Assembly (NCBI GenBank): GCA_964458935.1 | Contig: CAYWKS010000001.1 | Location: 1-64,000, forward strand | Direction of reading: 5' to 3' | Source: CAYWKS01 sp964458935 | Lineage (GTDB): Bacteria > Planctomycetota > Phycisphaerae > Phycisphaerales > Zrk34 | Length of the DNA: 64,000 nt | Part shown: piece by piece, positions 53,771-63,300 of the stretch | Position numbering within the stretch: the first letter of the stretch is position 1 | Layout: every line of letters begins with the position of its first letter | Notes under the pieces: generated by a model | The model's input: only the letters and a program-made list of their open reading frames with translations | The model's database searches: none | What the model was told of the DNA's origin: nothing | Translations under genes and position numbers: made by a program

Positions 53771-55480
53771 ATGATCCTGAACGTCGTTGTGGTCGCTTTT
53801 GTGGTCCTGCTGGTGATCTGGTTCAGCACGCAGGGGTTGTTCAGCGCCCTGCTGCACCTGGTCGCGGTGCTCGTCGCCGGGTCCCTCGCGCTGGCGGTGT
53901 GGGAGCCGCTCACCGTCGGGCTGCTGATCGACCGCATGCCCGAGTACGCCTGGTCGGTCGGGTTGCTGGCGCCGTTTGTCCTGTCGTTGCTGGTGTTGCG
54001 ACTCGCCGCGGACAAGCTCGTCCCCGGCAACGTGACATTCCACAACCTCGTCGACGCCATCGGCGGCGGTGCGGCGGGCCTGCTCATCGGCGCGATCACC
54101 GCCGGATTCACGCTGATCGGGTTGCAGTTCCTCGGCACGATCAACCTGATGAGCTATCAGCCCTATCGCCTGACCCCGACGGGCCAGCTCGAGCGCGTCG
54201 ACGAGCTGTGGATGCCCGCCGACCGGCTCGCCGGCACGCTGTTCACGCAACTCAGCGGCGGGGTGTTCAGCCCGCTGCTGTCCGAGGCGCAGGTGGCCAC
54301 GCGGCAGCCGCACCTGGTGAAGTCGGCGGGGATGTTCCAGTTGACACCCCGGGCCGACGCCCGCCGCAGCATCCGCCCGGAGACGATCGAGGTGGATCGC
54401 TGGTTTGCCGTGGAGCCGGCCGCGTCGCCGGATGCGATCGAACCGGCCGCAGACGCCCGCACCGTGGTCGTCGGGCTACACCTCCAGCTCAGCACGGGTG
54501 GCGAGGCCGCCGGCGCCGCCGACCCGGACGGCGTTTTCACCGCATCGCCGGCGCAGATCGTGCTCATCGCCGTCCAGGCCGACAACCCCGCGCGGGCGCA
54601 GATGATCCTGCCCCATGGCTGGGTCCACCGCATCGGCAAGGCGTACGGCCCGCTCCGGGCGGCCGGGCAGATGCTCCGCACCGAGCCGGTCAGTGAAGAC
54701 CAGGTCGACGTCATCTTCCACGTCCCGCAGGGCTATGACCCGCGGTTCATCCGCGTCAAGCAGCTCCGACTCGCGTTGCAGGACCAGCCGACCCTCCCCG
54801 GCAACGAGGTCGAACGCTGGCTGAGCGAGATCGCCTGGCCCGGCGGCCGCCGTTCCTCCGCGCCGGCCGATGACGCGGACAGCGACGCCAGTGACTCCCC
54901 AACGACCGACGCGGACCCGGCCTCACCCGATCCGCCCGCCGACGGCGAAGATGACGGGATCGCGGCGCGGCTGAGTCACAGCCTGCCTGAAGGGCTGAAC
55001 ATCAACACCATCAAGACCGAGCTGAGCAACGTCGGCCTCACCGACGAGAACCAGATCGTATCGATGCGCGGGTCGGTGAACGTCGACCAGATGCCGCGTT
55101 CCGGTCGGCGACTCACCGCCGCGGACATCGCGGTCCCGGGCAACCAGCGCCTGGTGCGGCTGGAATTGACCCCGGACGCCGCGCGGCGCCTGTACGACAT
55201 GGCGCTCAAGCGAGTGGCCGGCCCGCAGGCCCCGCTGCTCGTCGATGAGCGCGGCTACGAGTTCGGCGCGATCGGCGCGGCGATCGACGATGGACCCCTC
55301 CTGCACGTGCAGATCGACACCGGCCGCACCATCACATCCATCGCCGAGATCGACCAGCTCGATCGGATGGCCGGCGACGACCGGCTGTACCTGTATTTCC
55401 GGGTGAGCCGGGGTGCAAACATCGCCGAGTTCCGCATGGGCCCCGACCGCATCGCGCCGCTCGACCTGACGGCCGAGTGA
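53771..55480 (+). CDS. CvpA-like membrane protein with large C-terminal domain
   Basis: A 569-residue protein. The first 130 residues carry four membrane helices in a CvpA-like arrangement (FVVLLVIWFSTQGLF, a PFVLSLLVLRL segment and a Gly-rich IGGGAAGLLIGAITAG). CvpA is linked to colicin V production and envelope integrity. The rest is soluble and of unknown fold, with an acidic low-complexity linker (about 360-400) and a C-terminal beta-rich region. It starts 5 bp after the degenerate GspE gene, so both are coupled. Confidence 0.8.
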   Translation: MILNVVVVAFVVLLVIWFSTQGLFSALLHLVAVLVAGSLALAVWEPLTVGLLIDRMPEYAWSVGLLAPFVLSLLVLRLAADKLVPGNVTFHNLVDAIGGGAAGLLIGAITAGFTLIGLQFLGTINLMSYQPYRLTPTGQLERVDELWMPADRLAGTLFTQLSGGVFSPLLSEAQVATRQPHLVKSAGMFQLTPRADARRSIRPETIEVDRWFAVEPAASPDAIEPAADARTVVVGLHLQLSTGGEAAGAADPDGVFTASPAQIVLIAVQADNPARAQMILPHGWVHRIGKAYGPLRAAGQMLRTEPVSEDQVDVIFHVPQGYDPRFIRVKQLRLALQDQPTLPGNEVERWLSEIAWPGGRRSSAPADDADSDASDSPTTDADPASPDPPADGEDDGIAARLSHSLPEGLNINTIKTELSNVGLTDENQIVSMRGSVNVDQMPRSGRRLTAADIAVPGNQRLVRLELTPDAARRLYDMALKRVAGPQAPLLVDERGYEFGAIGAAIDDGPLLHVQIDTGRTITSIAEIDQLDRMAGDDRLYLYFRVSRGANIAEFRMGPDRIAPLDLTAE

Positions 55481-55497
55481 CCGCTTCGCCCGCGGCG

Positions 55498-56844
<1,347 letters not shown>

Positions 56845-56875
56845 AGGCTCACATCGGTTGGGACCGGATCGCCGG

Positions 56876-57340
56876 TCAATCGGGCTTGACGAGGAAGAGC
56901 ACCTGCCCGTATTCCACCGCCTGGCCGTTGCTGACCAGCGCCTTGTCGATCGTGCCGGCGGTCTCGGCCTTGATCTCGTTGAACACCTTCATCGCCTCGA
57001 TCACGCACACGACCGACTCGTTGTCGACACGGGCGCCGACGCGGACGAATGGCTCGGCGTCCGGGCTCGGCGCGGTGTAGAACGTCCCGACCATCGGGCT
57101 GACGATCTCGTGCAGCCCCGCGTGGTCGTCGGCGGCGTCGGTCGGCTCGGCCGCCGGCGGCGCCGTCACCGCGGCCGCCGCGGGCGGGACAGCCGCCGGC
57201 AACGCGGCCGCCGCCTCGCCACCCGCCGGCTCCGGCCGACGCAGCGTCACCTGCTCGTCCTGATCCTTCAGGTGCAGTTCGCACAGATCGTTGTCCTTCA
57301 TGAGCTTGACCAGCTCACGGAGTTTTCGCATCTCAATCAT
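56876..57340 (-). CDS. accB: Acetyl-CoA carboxylase, biotin carboxyl carrier protein
   Basis: A 154-residue BCCP: an N-terminal helix region (MIEMRKLRELVKLMKDNDLC), an Ala/Pro-rich hinge (about 40-72) and a C-terminal biotinyl domain with the biotin-accepting lysine K118 in EAMKV (115-119). ATG 57340 has AAGGG 8 nt upstream. It precedes accC and follows the M24 peptidase; in many bacteria efp lies between a PepP-like gene and accB, but it is absent from the 114-bp gap here. Confidence 0.96.
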   Translation of the reverse strand: MIEMRKLRELVKLMKDNDLCELHLKDQDEQVTLRRPEPAGGEAAAALPAAVPPAAAAVTAPPAAEPTDAADDHAGLHEIVSPMVGTFYTAPSPDAEPFVRVGARVDNESVVCVIEAMKVFNEIKAETAGTIDKALVSNGQAVEYGQVLFLVKPD

Positions 57341-57454
57341 GAGCAAAACCCTTGTCGGCGGTGTTCGCCGCATCCCGCGCCGGCCCGGTCGGCCACGACG
57401 CGGACCGCTGCGGCGCCACCGGCATGTCAGTTCCCTGGAGCGACACAGACCGCC

Positions 57455-58579
57455 TCAGATGATCGCGGATTCCAGCCCGGTCGGCAAGGTGCTCAGCTTC
57501 CGGTGGCCCTTGGCCGTGACCGCCACGTCGTCTTCTATCCGAACACCGCCCACGCCCGGCAGGTAGATGCCCGGCTCGACGGTGACCACGTTGCCCTCGA
57601 CCAGCTCGCCCTCGGCTCGCCAGCTCAGCACCGGCTGCTCGTGCACGTCCAGCCCGATGCCGTGACCGAGCCCGTGCCCGAAGCATTCACCGTAGCCGGC
57701 CTCGTCGATGATCGATCGCGCCGCGGCGTCGACGTCCTTGAGCCGGGCGCCGGGGCGGATCGCGGCGATGGCGGCCCGCTGGGCCTCGAGCACGATCCGG
57801 TAGACCTCGGACATCTTCTTGCTCAGCCCGCCCATCGCGACCACGCGGGTCAGGTCGCCGGTGTACCCACCCGCGACGGCGCCGAAGTCGATCAGCACGG
57901 GCGTGCCGGCCTTGACGCGGGTGCGGCCGACGATGTGGTGCGGCAGCGACGTGTTGCTGCCGATCGCCACGATCGTGGGGAAGCTCACGCCCTCCCCGCC
58001 GATCCACCGCATGTTGTACTCCATCAGGGCCACGATCTCCGCCTCGCTCATGCCCGGGCGGACCTGGTCCATCGTCTGCCGATACGCCTGTTCCTGGATG
58101 CCCAGCGCCCGGCGGATCTGGCGAAGCTCCATCGCGTCCTTGACCGCGCGGTGTTCGAGCAGCCAGTTCTCGGTCGGCTTGAGCTTGATGTCCTTCAGCT
58201 TCGCGCCCAGCCGACGCTGCACAAGCGCGGTCATGTGCTCGGCCTGGATGCCGATCGTGCGGACCCTCAGGTCGCCCACCACTTCGCCGATGGCGTCCGA
58301 CATCGCCGCGGTCCGCAGGACCTTCTTCACGAACGGGCACGACTGGTCGATCTGCTCGTCGAAGCGGCTGTCGCTGAACAGGTAGACCTGGCGGGCGGTG
58401 ACCAGCGCCCAGCTATCCTCGCCGGGAAACTCGCAGAGGTAGCGGACATCGCGGGCGTTGGTAACCAGCAGGCCGTCGAGGTCCGCGTCGTTGATGCGGC
58501 TGCGGAGCTTGCGGACGCGGGCGGCCAGATAGTCCGGCCAGTCGGACGACCGGCGTTTGCGTGTGGGGGGCGGTGCCAT
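57455..58579 (-). CDS. M24-family metallopeptidase (Xaa-Pro aminopeptidase-like)
   Basis: A 374-residue peptidase with a creatinase-like N domain (about 20-150) and a pita-bread catalytic domain whose five metal ligands are all present: D231, D242, H306 (GHGLGHGIG), E335 (VEPGIY) and E349. It should remove N-terminal residues before proline. It heads the peptidase-accB-accC set. A perfect TATAAT lies 8 nt before the ATG and no Shine-Dalgarno sequence is present. Confidence 0.94.
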   Translation of the reverse strand: MAPPPTRKRRSSDWPDYLAARVRKLRSRINDADLDGLLVTNARDVRYLCEFPGEDSWALVTARQVYLFSDSRFDEQIDQSCPFVKKVLRTAAMSDAIGEVVGDLRVRTIGIQAEHMTALVQRRLGAKLKDIKLKPTENWLLEHRAVKDAMELRQIRRALGIQEQAYRQTMDQVRPGMSEAEIVALMEYNMRWIGGEGVSFPTIVAIGSNTSLPHHIVGRTRVKAGTPVLIDFGAVAGGYTGDLTRVVAMGGLSKKMSEVYRIVLEAQRAAIAAIRPGARLKDVDAAARSIIDEAGYGECFGHGLGHGIGLDVHEQPVLSWRAEGELVEGNVVTVEPGIYLPGVGGVRIEDDVAVTAKGHRKLSTLPTGLESAII

Positions 58580-58587
58580 GACGAGCG

Positions 58588-58593
58588 ATTATA
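58588..58593 (-). promoter_or_regulatory. -10 element (TATAAT) of the M24 peptidase gene
   Basis: A perfect TATAAT (forward ATTATA) ends 8 nt before the ATG at 58579. The transcription start would coincide with the start codon. The -35 is not convincing. Confidence 0.65.
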
Positions 58594-58609
58594 CCGGCAA
58601 GCGAGCGGG

Positions 58610-59446
58610 TCAGCGGTCGACGGGCGAAGCCAGCGGGTCGCGCAGCCCCACCGGGCTGTCGAGCAGTTCCTTGATCACGAACGCGCGGCGGAGGGCCCGG
58701 CGGTCGAGCGTGCCGAGCTGCACCTTGCCGACGTTGCGGTCGCGCTGGCCGTAGGCGCCCGCGGACCAGGCGCCGCTGACGCCCGACCCGCTGACAAACA
58801 TACCGCTGCCGCTGCCGCCGCCACCGACCGGCGCCGCGAGCGTGCTGCGCTGGCGGGATCGGTCGGGCTTGGTCTCACGTCGGCGCCGCACCTGTTCGAG
58901 CTGGCGTTGCTGCTCGCGGCGGCGCGCCGCGGCCTCCTCCCGCTCGAGCTGCCGCTGCTGCCGTTCGGCGTGCGCGCGGCGGCGGGCCTCGGCCTGAGCG
59001 CGGCGGCGCTGGCGGTCACGCTCCTCGCGCTCCTGCTGTGCGGTCCGGCGCTCCGGCTGCGGATCGCGGCGCTGCTGCGCCTCGGCCGGGGCCGTCCGCC
59101 GCTGCGGGGGCGGCGGCGGGGCGCCGCGGCGCGTCTGCTCGCCCTCGGCTTGCTCGGATCGCCGCCGTGCCGCTTCCCGACGGCGACGCGCCAGTTCCTC
59201 CAACTGCCGCCGGCGTCGCTCGGCCTGCTCCTCCCAGCGCTGGGTCGGGCTCTCGGCGACCGGGCCGGGCTGCGACGGCGGCTGGCTGCTGTTCTTGCCG
59301 CCCTTGCCGCCCTTGGGCTTGCCCGCCTCACGGATGTTCTTCACCACCGACGCGATCATGATGATCACGAAGATCGCGATCGGCAGCAGCGCTTCGATCA
59401 GGTCGCCGAGGTCGGCCGCGAGGATGGCTGTAAATTGCCCGAGCAT
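58610..59446 (-). CDS. Membrane-anchored charged coiled-coil protein, unknown
   Basis: A 278-residue protein: one N-terminal membrane helix (about 12-36, LGDLIEALLPIAIFVIIMIA), a very Arg/Glu/Gln-rich probable coiled coil (about 65-200), a Gly/Ser linker, and a distinct C-terminal motif (LGTLDRRALRRAFVIKELLD then SPVGLRDP). The terminal motif looks like a docking peptide. I do not recognise a function. AAGGGA precedes the ATG. It has its own promoter overlapping the end of the ABC ATPase gene. Confidence 0.8.
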   Translation of the reverse strand: MLGQFTAILAADLGDLIEALLPIAIFVIIMIASVVKNIREAGKPKGGKGGKNSSQPPSQPGPVAESPTQRWEEQAERRRRQLEELARRRREAARRRSEQAEGEQTRRGAPPPPPQRRTAPAEAQQRRDPQPERRTAQQEREERDRQRRRAQAEARRRAHAERQQRQLEREEAAARRREQQRQLEQVRRRRETKPDRSRQRSTLAAPVGGGGSGSGMFVSGSGVSGAWSAGAYGQRDRNVGKVQLGTLDRRALRRAFVIKELLDSPVGLRDPLASPVDR

Positions 59447-59473
59447 GGCGCTTCCCTTGGTTGCGATGGCTAG

Positions 59474-59503
59474 ATTCTAAGCGCGATCGAATTCATCTGG
59501 CAA
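59474..59503 (-). promoter_or_regulatory. Promoter of the 58610 gene
   Basis: On the minus strand TTGCCA (forward 59498-59503) and TAGAAT (forward 59474-59479) are 18 bp apart, each matching consensus at 5 of 6 positions. The leader would be about 20 nt and includes AAGGGA. The element overlaps the 3' end of the ABC ATPase gene. Confidence 0.65.
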
Positions 59504-60298
59504 TCGGGCGTCGAAGATCGGCCGTCTGGCCGCGGGATCGCCGGGATCGACGCGGCGCTGCAGTTCATCGAGTTCCAGCCCGTAGATCGGCGACAGCACC
59601 TCGGCGGTGAGCACCTCGGACCAGTGCCCGGCCGCGACGAGCCGACCGCGGTCCATCAGCCAGGCCGCGTCGGCGTACCGCGCCGCGAGGTTCAGGTCGT
59701 GGACGACCACGACGACGGCCAGGCCTTCGGTGACCAGCCGCCGCAGCACGCCCATCAGCGTGTGCACGTGGTACAGGTCCATGGCGCTGGTCGGCTCGTC
59801 GAGGAGCATGACACGGCCGGCCCCGCGGGACTGGGCGATCGCCCGCGCCAACAGGACGCGCTGCTGCTGGCCGACGCTCAGGGTCGTGATCGGCCGCGCC
59901 GCCAGGTCGTCCAGGTCGCACGTCGACAGCGCCTGGCTCACGGCGTCCGGGTCCGGCGGCAGGGCGAACCGGCCCATCGTCACGATCTGCTCCACGGTGA
60001 ATGAGAATGTCACGCCCGACCGCTGGGGCACGTAGCTGATCCAGGCCGCCCGCCGCCGGGCACGCAGGCGATGCGCCGCGGTCCGGTCCATCGCGACACG
60101 GCCGGCCTCGGGCGCGAGCTGGCCAAGCATCAGCTTCAGCAGCGTCGACTTGCCCGCGGCGTTGGGCCCGATGATCGCGTGGACCTGGCCGGCCTCGACC
60201 GTGGCGGTGAGCGACTCGATCACGCGGTCGCCCCGCTCGTAGCTGAAGCTCACGTCGTCGAGCGACATCACGACCTGGGGATCGGCGGCGACGGTCAT
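59477..60298 (-). CDS. ABC transporter ATP-binding protein, FepC/BtuD-like
   Basis: A 273-residue ABC ATPase with Walker A GPNAAGKST, signature SVGQQQR (variant of LSGGQ), Walker B MLLDEPTS and H-loop VVVHDLN. The DRGRLVAAG and VPQRSGVTFSFTVEQIVTMGR features are typical of iron-siderophore/haem/cobalamin importers. The ATG overlaps the permease stop (ATGA). Substrate is not determinable. Confidence 0.94.
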   Translation of the reverse strand: MTVAADPQVVMSLDDVSFSYERGDRVIESLTATVEAGQVHAIIGPNAAGKSTLLKLMLGQLAPEAGRVAMDRTAAHRLRARRRAAWISYVPQRSGVTFSFTVEQIVTMGRFALPPDPDAVSQALSTCDLDDLAARPITTLSVGQQQRVLLARAIAQSRGAGRVMLLDEPTSAMDLYHVHTLMGVLRRLVTEGLAVVVVVHDLNLAARYADAAWLMDRGRLVAAGHWSEVLTAEVLSPIYGLELDELQRRVDPGDPAARRPIFDARLPDEFDRA

Positions 60299-61344
60299 GA
60301 CACGCGGCCCTCCCTGAGGCTTCGGCGGAGCATCCACAGGAACACCGGCCCGCCGAGCAGCGCCGTGAGGATGCCGACCGGCAGCAGCCCGATCGGGTGG
60401 ACGTACGCGTCGATCGCCTTGACCGCGGTGTCGGCGCCGACCAGCAGCATCGCGCCGACCAGCGCCGACCCGGCGATCAGCGGCCGATGCGCCGGGCCCA
60501 GCAGCAGCCGCACGATGTGCGGGGCGATGAGCCCGACGAACCCGATCGGCCCGGCGAGCACGACCGTGCCCGCGGTGAGCAGCCCCGCCAGCGCGAACAG
60601 GCCCAGCCGCAGCCCGCGCAAGTGCAGCCCCAGCGCCGATGCCTCGTCGTCGCTCAACGTGGCCACGTCCATGGCCCGGCCCAGCGATGCCGCGATCGCC
60701 ATGCCCCCGACCAGCACGCCCCCCACCGACAGGATCAGCGGCAGCGGCGCGTTCACATTCAGCACACCCATCATGTACTCGGCCATCTTCGCCTTCTCCA
60801 GCGGTGAAATGAGGTAGGTGAAGAACATGATCGCGGCGCCGTTGATCGCGTTGACGATGACCCCGATCAGCAGCAGCCCCAGCGGGTCGACCCACCCGCG
60901 GCGCTGGGCGAGCGCGTAGACGACCGCCATGACGCCGATCGCGCCGACCACCGCGGCGAGGTGTTGCGCCAGGCCCTGGGTGAGGATGACGATGCCCATG
61001 ACGTTGGCGCCGGCGAGCCAGGCGCCCACGACCACGCCCAGCGCCGCGCCGCTGGAGATGCCCAGGATGTACGGCGAGGCCAGCGGGTTCCGAAGCAGCG
61101 CCTGCAACAGCGCCCCGCTGACCGCCAGCGCCGACCCGACGAACAGCCCGATCAGCAGCCGATCCGTGCGAAACGACAGGTACGCCCCGAGCTTGTCCCA
61201 GTCGATCGCGCCGTCGCCGAGCCGCGGGATCGGCTCGCCGATCGCCAGCCGCGCCGCGCTGACGCCCAGCAGCGCCACGCCCAGCGCGACGAAGATCGTC
61301 GCCGAGCGCGACAGTCGCTTTCGCTTGGGGGACGCGGCGGCCAT
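60295..61344 (-). CDS. FecCD-family ABC transporter permease
   Basis: A 349-residue permease with nine to ten membrane helices and the FecCD signature (RTDRLLIGLFVGSALAVSGA, RNPLASPYILGISSGAALG, GPIGFVGLIAPHIVRLLLG). It imports a metal chelate or cobalamin across the inner membrane. The frame reads further upstream, but ATG 61344 starts just after the binding-protein gene and gives the usual length. It overlaps the ATPase gene. Confidence 0.94.
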   Translation of the reverse strand: MAAASPKRKRLSRSATIFVALGVALLGVSAARLAIGEPIPRLGDGAIDWDKLGAYLSFRTDRLLIGLFVGSALAVSGALLQALLRNPLASPYILGISSGAALGVVVGAWLAGANVMGIVILTQGLAQHLAAVVGAIGVMAVVYALAQRRGWVDPLGLLLIGVIVNAINGAAIMFFTYLISPLEKAKMAEYMMGVLNVNAPLPLILSVGGVLVGGMAIAASLGRAMDVATLSDDEASALGLHLRGLRLGLFALAGLLTAGTVVLAGPIGFVGLIAPHIVRLLLGPAHRPLIAGSALVGAMLLVGADTAVKAIDAYVHPIGLLPVGILTALLGGPVFLWMLRRSLREGRVS

Positions 61345-61354
61345 GCCGGTGAGC

Positions 61355-62326
61355 TTACCCGCCCGACACCGATCCGTCCCGCGGCGGGCGGTGCTCGGCG
61401 AGGATCGCTTCGATGTCCTGCGCGAGTTGGGGGTGCAACAGCTTCGCGAGCTTGCCGGCGATCCGCGGCATCGTCGTGCTGGGCAGCAGCGCCTGCGGGT
61501 CGGCCAGCCAGTACACCCGCCCCCGCCGCACCGCCTCGATGTCGAGGTCGGCCAGCAGCGGCGGCGGGCCCGTGGGCGTCGGCTTGTCCGACGTGTGCGT
61601 GATGACCACCGCGTTGGGGTCCAGCGCGACCAGCCGCTCGCGGTCGAACGTCGGGTACCCGCCCGCGGTGACCGCGTTGGTCCCGCCGGCAAAGGTGAGC
61701 AGCTCGTCGAGAAAGGTGTCGCGGCCGGCCGCGGTGACCTGGGAACCGACCGACACCAGGAGCATGACCTCAGGCGGTCGCCGCTCGAGCGTGAGCACGC
61801 TGATCTGGGCGAGCTGGTACTCGATGCGTTCGCGGAGGGCCCGGGCCGCATCGCGACGGCCGATCGCCTCGCCCACGCCGCGGCCGCGCGGCGAGTACAA
61901 CGCCCGCTTGGCGTCGGCCACGGTGTCGATCCCGTATGCCCGCAACCGCCAGCCGTGCCCCCGCGCCAGGTCCTGCAATTTGGCCGGCACACCCGACGCC
62001 GGCGGCTGTAGCAGCAGCACCGTCGGGTCCAGGCTCACCAGCTTCTCGTAGTCATACTGGTTGAGATCGCCGACGATCGGCACGCCCCGGTCGGCCAGCG
62101 GATCGAACCGCCCCACCCCGACCACCGATTGCCCCGCCCCCAGGTCCAAGACCATCTGCGTCAGGGCGGGCGAGAGGCTGATCACGCGGGGCGAACCCGC
62201 GCGGGCCTGCCGCGAGTCGGGCCGTTGCTCGCAGCCGACCGCCATCACCACCGCCACCGCGACAAGCAGCCGCGCCACGCACCGAAATGGCGCGTGAACA
62301 TCGCCGTGGCGCATTGACCGGGACAT
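61355..62326 (-). CDS. ABC transporter substrate-binding lipoprotein, BtuF/FepB-like
   Basis: A 323-residue periplasmic binding protein (class III fold): a lipoprotein signal with lipobox VMAVGC, then RVISLSPALTQMVLDLGAG and VGVGRFD, and a long connecting helix (about 160-185). The substrate may be cobalamin, haem or an Fe chelate. In-frame ATGs are at 62335, 62326 and 62314. The promoter places the start of transcription near 62327, which rules out 62335 and favours 62326 (leaderless) or 62314. It is the first gene of the import operon. Confidence 0.88.
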   Translation of the reverse strand: MSRSMRHGDVHAPFRCVARLLVAVAVVMAVGCEQRPDSRQARAGSPRVISLSPALTQMVLDLGAGQSVVGVGRFDPLADRGVPIVGDLNQYDYEKLVSLDPTVLLLQPPASGVPAKLQDLARGHGWRLRAYGIDTVADAKRALYSPRGRGVGEAIGRRDAARALRERIEYQLAQISVLTLERRPPEVMLLVSVGSQVTAAGRDTFLDELLTFAGGTNAVTAGGYPTFDRERLVALDPNAVVITHTSDKPTPTGPPPLLADLDIEAVRRGRVYWLADPQALLPSTTMPRIAGKLAKLLHPQLAQDIEAILAEHRPPRDGSVSGG

Positions 62327-62333
62327 GGCGAAC

Positions 62334-62363
62334 ATCGTAAATTGCTTGAAACAGACCTGTCAA
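62334..62363 (-). promoter_or_regulatory. Promoter of the metal-chelate import operon
   Basis: On the minus strand a perfect TTGACA (forward 62358-62363) and TACGAT (forward 62334-62339) are 18 bp apart. The start would be near 62327, one base before the ATG at 62326. No obvious Fur box or riboswitch is visible in the 85-bp intergenic gap. Confidence 0.7.
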
Positions 62364-62411
62364 AGCACCGCGGCGTCACTCGGCGCCGCCGTGCATCGCC
62401 AAGGGGCAGCC

Positions 62412-63155
62412 ATGGGGTCGTTCGGTGACCAGCTCAAGCGATTCTTACGCAAGCTCGCGTGCGACCCGTCGCAGCCAACCCCGCCCGCGCGGACTGAACC
62501 CAAAACCCCTTTTGAAGGCAAGCCGGAGGTCCAGGTGAACACCACCCCGCCCCCCCCACCGCAGGTCGATCGGCCGACACACGAACCGATCGACGATGAC
62601 ACCGCCCTGCCGGCCGACCTCGACGACGCGGTCGGGCAACTGCTCGAGCAGCAGCACGACGTGGCGGTGCGTGTGGACCGCATCGCCGACCACATCGAGC
62701 AGCAGACCGCGCGGATGGATGAGCTGGCCCGGCAACTGGGCCAGGCGACAACCCGCGGCGCTGAGCAGGAGAACCTCGCCGACGCCGTGGAGCGTGTGCA
62801 GCGGTCGGTGGACGCCGCCGCGACCAGCCTGCACGATATGGAGAAGCGGCTGGCCGGCCGCGAACAGGCCCTCGCCACCATCCGCGACAACGTCACCGAG
62901 GCCCAGCAGACGCTCACCCGCCATGCCCAGAGCCTCGACCGCATCGACGCGCGCCTGGGCGAGCTCGCGCAGCAGGACACCGGCGCCCTGGAGGGCATGC
63001 AGTCGATGATCCAGACCATGCAGCAGCGTCTGGAGATGATCTCCAAGGAAGCCGCCCAGCCCGCCCGCGCCGCCGCACAGGTCGGCTACGTCGCCGTCGT
63101 CGCCAGCCTCCTGACGCTCGCCGCCGTCATCTACCTGCTCGCCCAGGCGCTGTGA
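62412..63155 (+). CDS. Tail-anchored coiled-coil protein, unknown
   Basis: A 247-residue protein: a basic N terminus, a Pro-rich segment (about 25-55), a long Gln/Ala/Asp-rich coiled coil (about 70-215) and one C-terminal membrane helix (about 225-245, GYVAVVASLLTLAAVIYLLA). The layout suggests a cytoplasmic or periplasmic rod held to a membrane by its tail. No family recognised. ATG 62412 has AAGGGG at good spacing. It is divergent from the import operon. Confidence 0.75.
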   Translation: MGSFGDQLKRFLRKLACDPSQPTPPARTEPKTPFEGKPEVQVNTTPPPPPQVDRPTHEPIDDDTALPADLDDAVGQLLEQQHDVAVRVDRIADHIEQQTARMDELARQLGQATTRGAEQENLADAVERVQRSVDAAATSLHDMEKRLAGREQALATIRDNVTEAQQTLTRHAQSLDRIDARLGELAQQDTGALEGMQSMIQTMQQRLEMISKEAAQPARAAAQVGYVAVVASLLTLAAVIYLLAQAL

Positions 63156-63205
63156 TCGGCGCCACCGGGGCCGTCGCCGCCGCGCGTGCGCGCCCCGCCG
63201 TGCCG

Positions 63206-63233
63206 TTGCGTTTCGGGGTCTGACCATTACACT
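63206..63233 (+). promoter_or_regulatory. Candidate promoter of the metallophosphatase gene
   Basis: TTGCGT (63206-63211) and TACACT (63228-63233) are 16 bp apart. The predicted start is near 63240, about 60 nt before the ATG, and the leader contains a 9-bp hairpin. Moderate match only. Confidence 0.4.
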
Positions 63234-63243
63234 CCTGTCCAGT

Positions 63244-63264
63244 GTCCCGGCGCCCCGCCGGGAC
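63244..63264 (+). other. Hairpin in the metallophosphatase leader
   Basis: GTCCCGGCG (63244-63252) and CGCCGGGAC (63256-63264) pair perfectly around a 3-nt loop. It lies after the predicted promoter and 36 bp before the ATG, so it could be an attenuator or a stability element; it could also be a terminator for the gene upstream. Confidence 0.45.
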
Positions 63265-63300
63265 CGGTCCCCAGCCAGTTCTGCCAATGAAAGGGTCATC

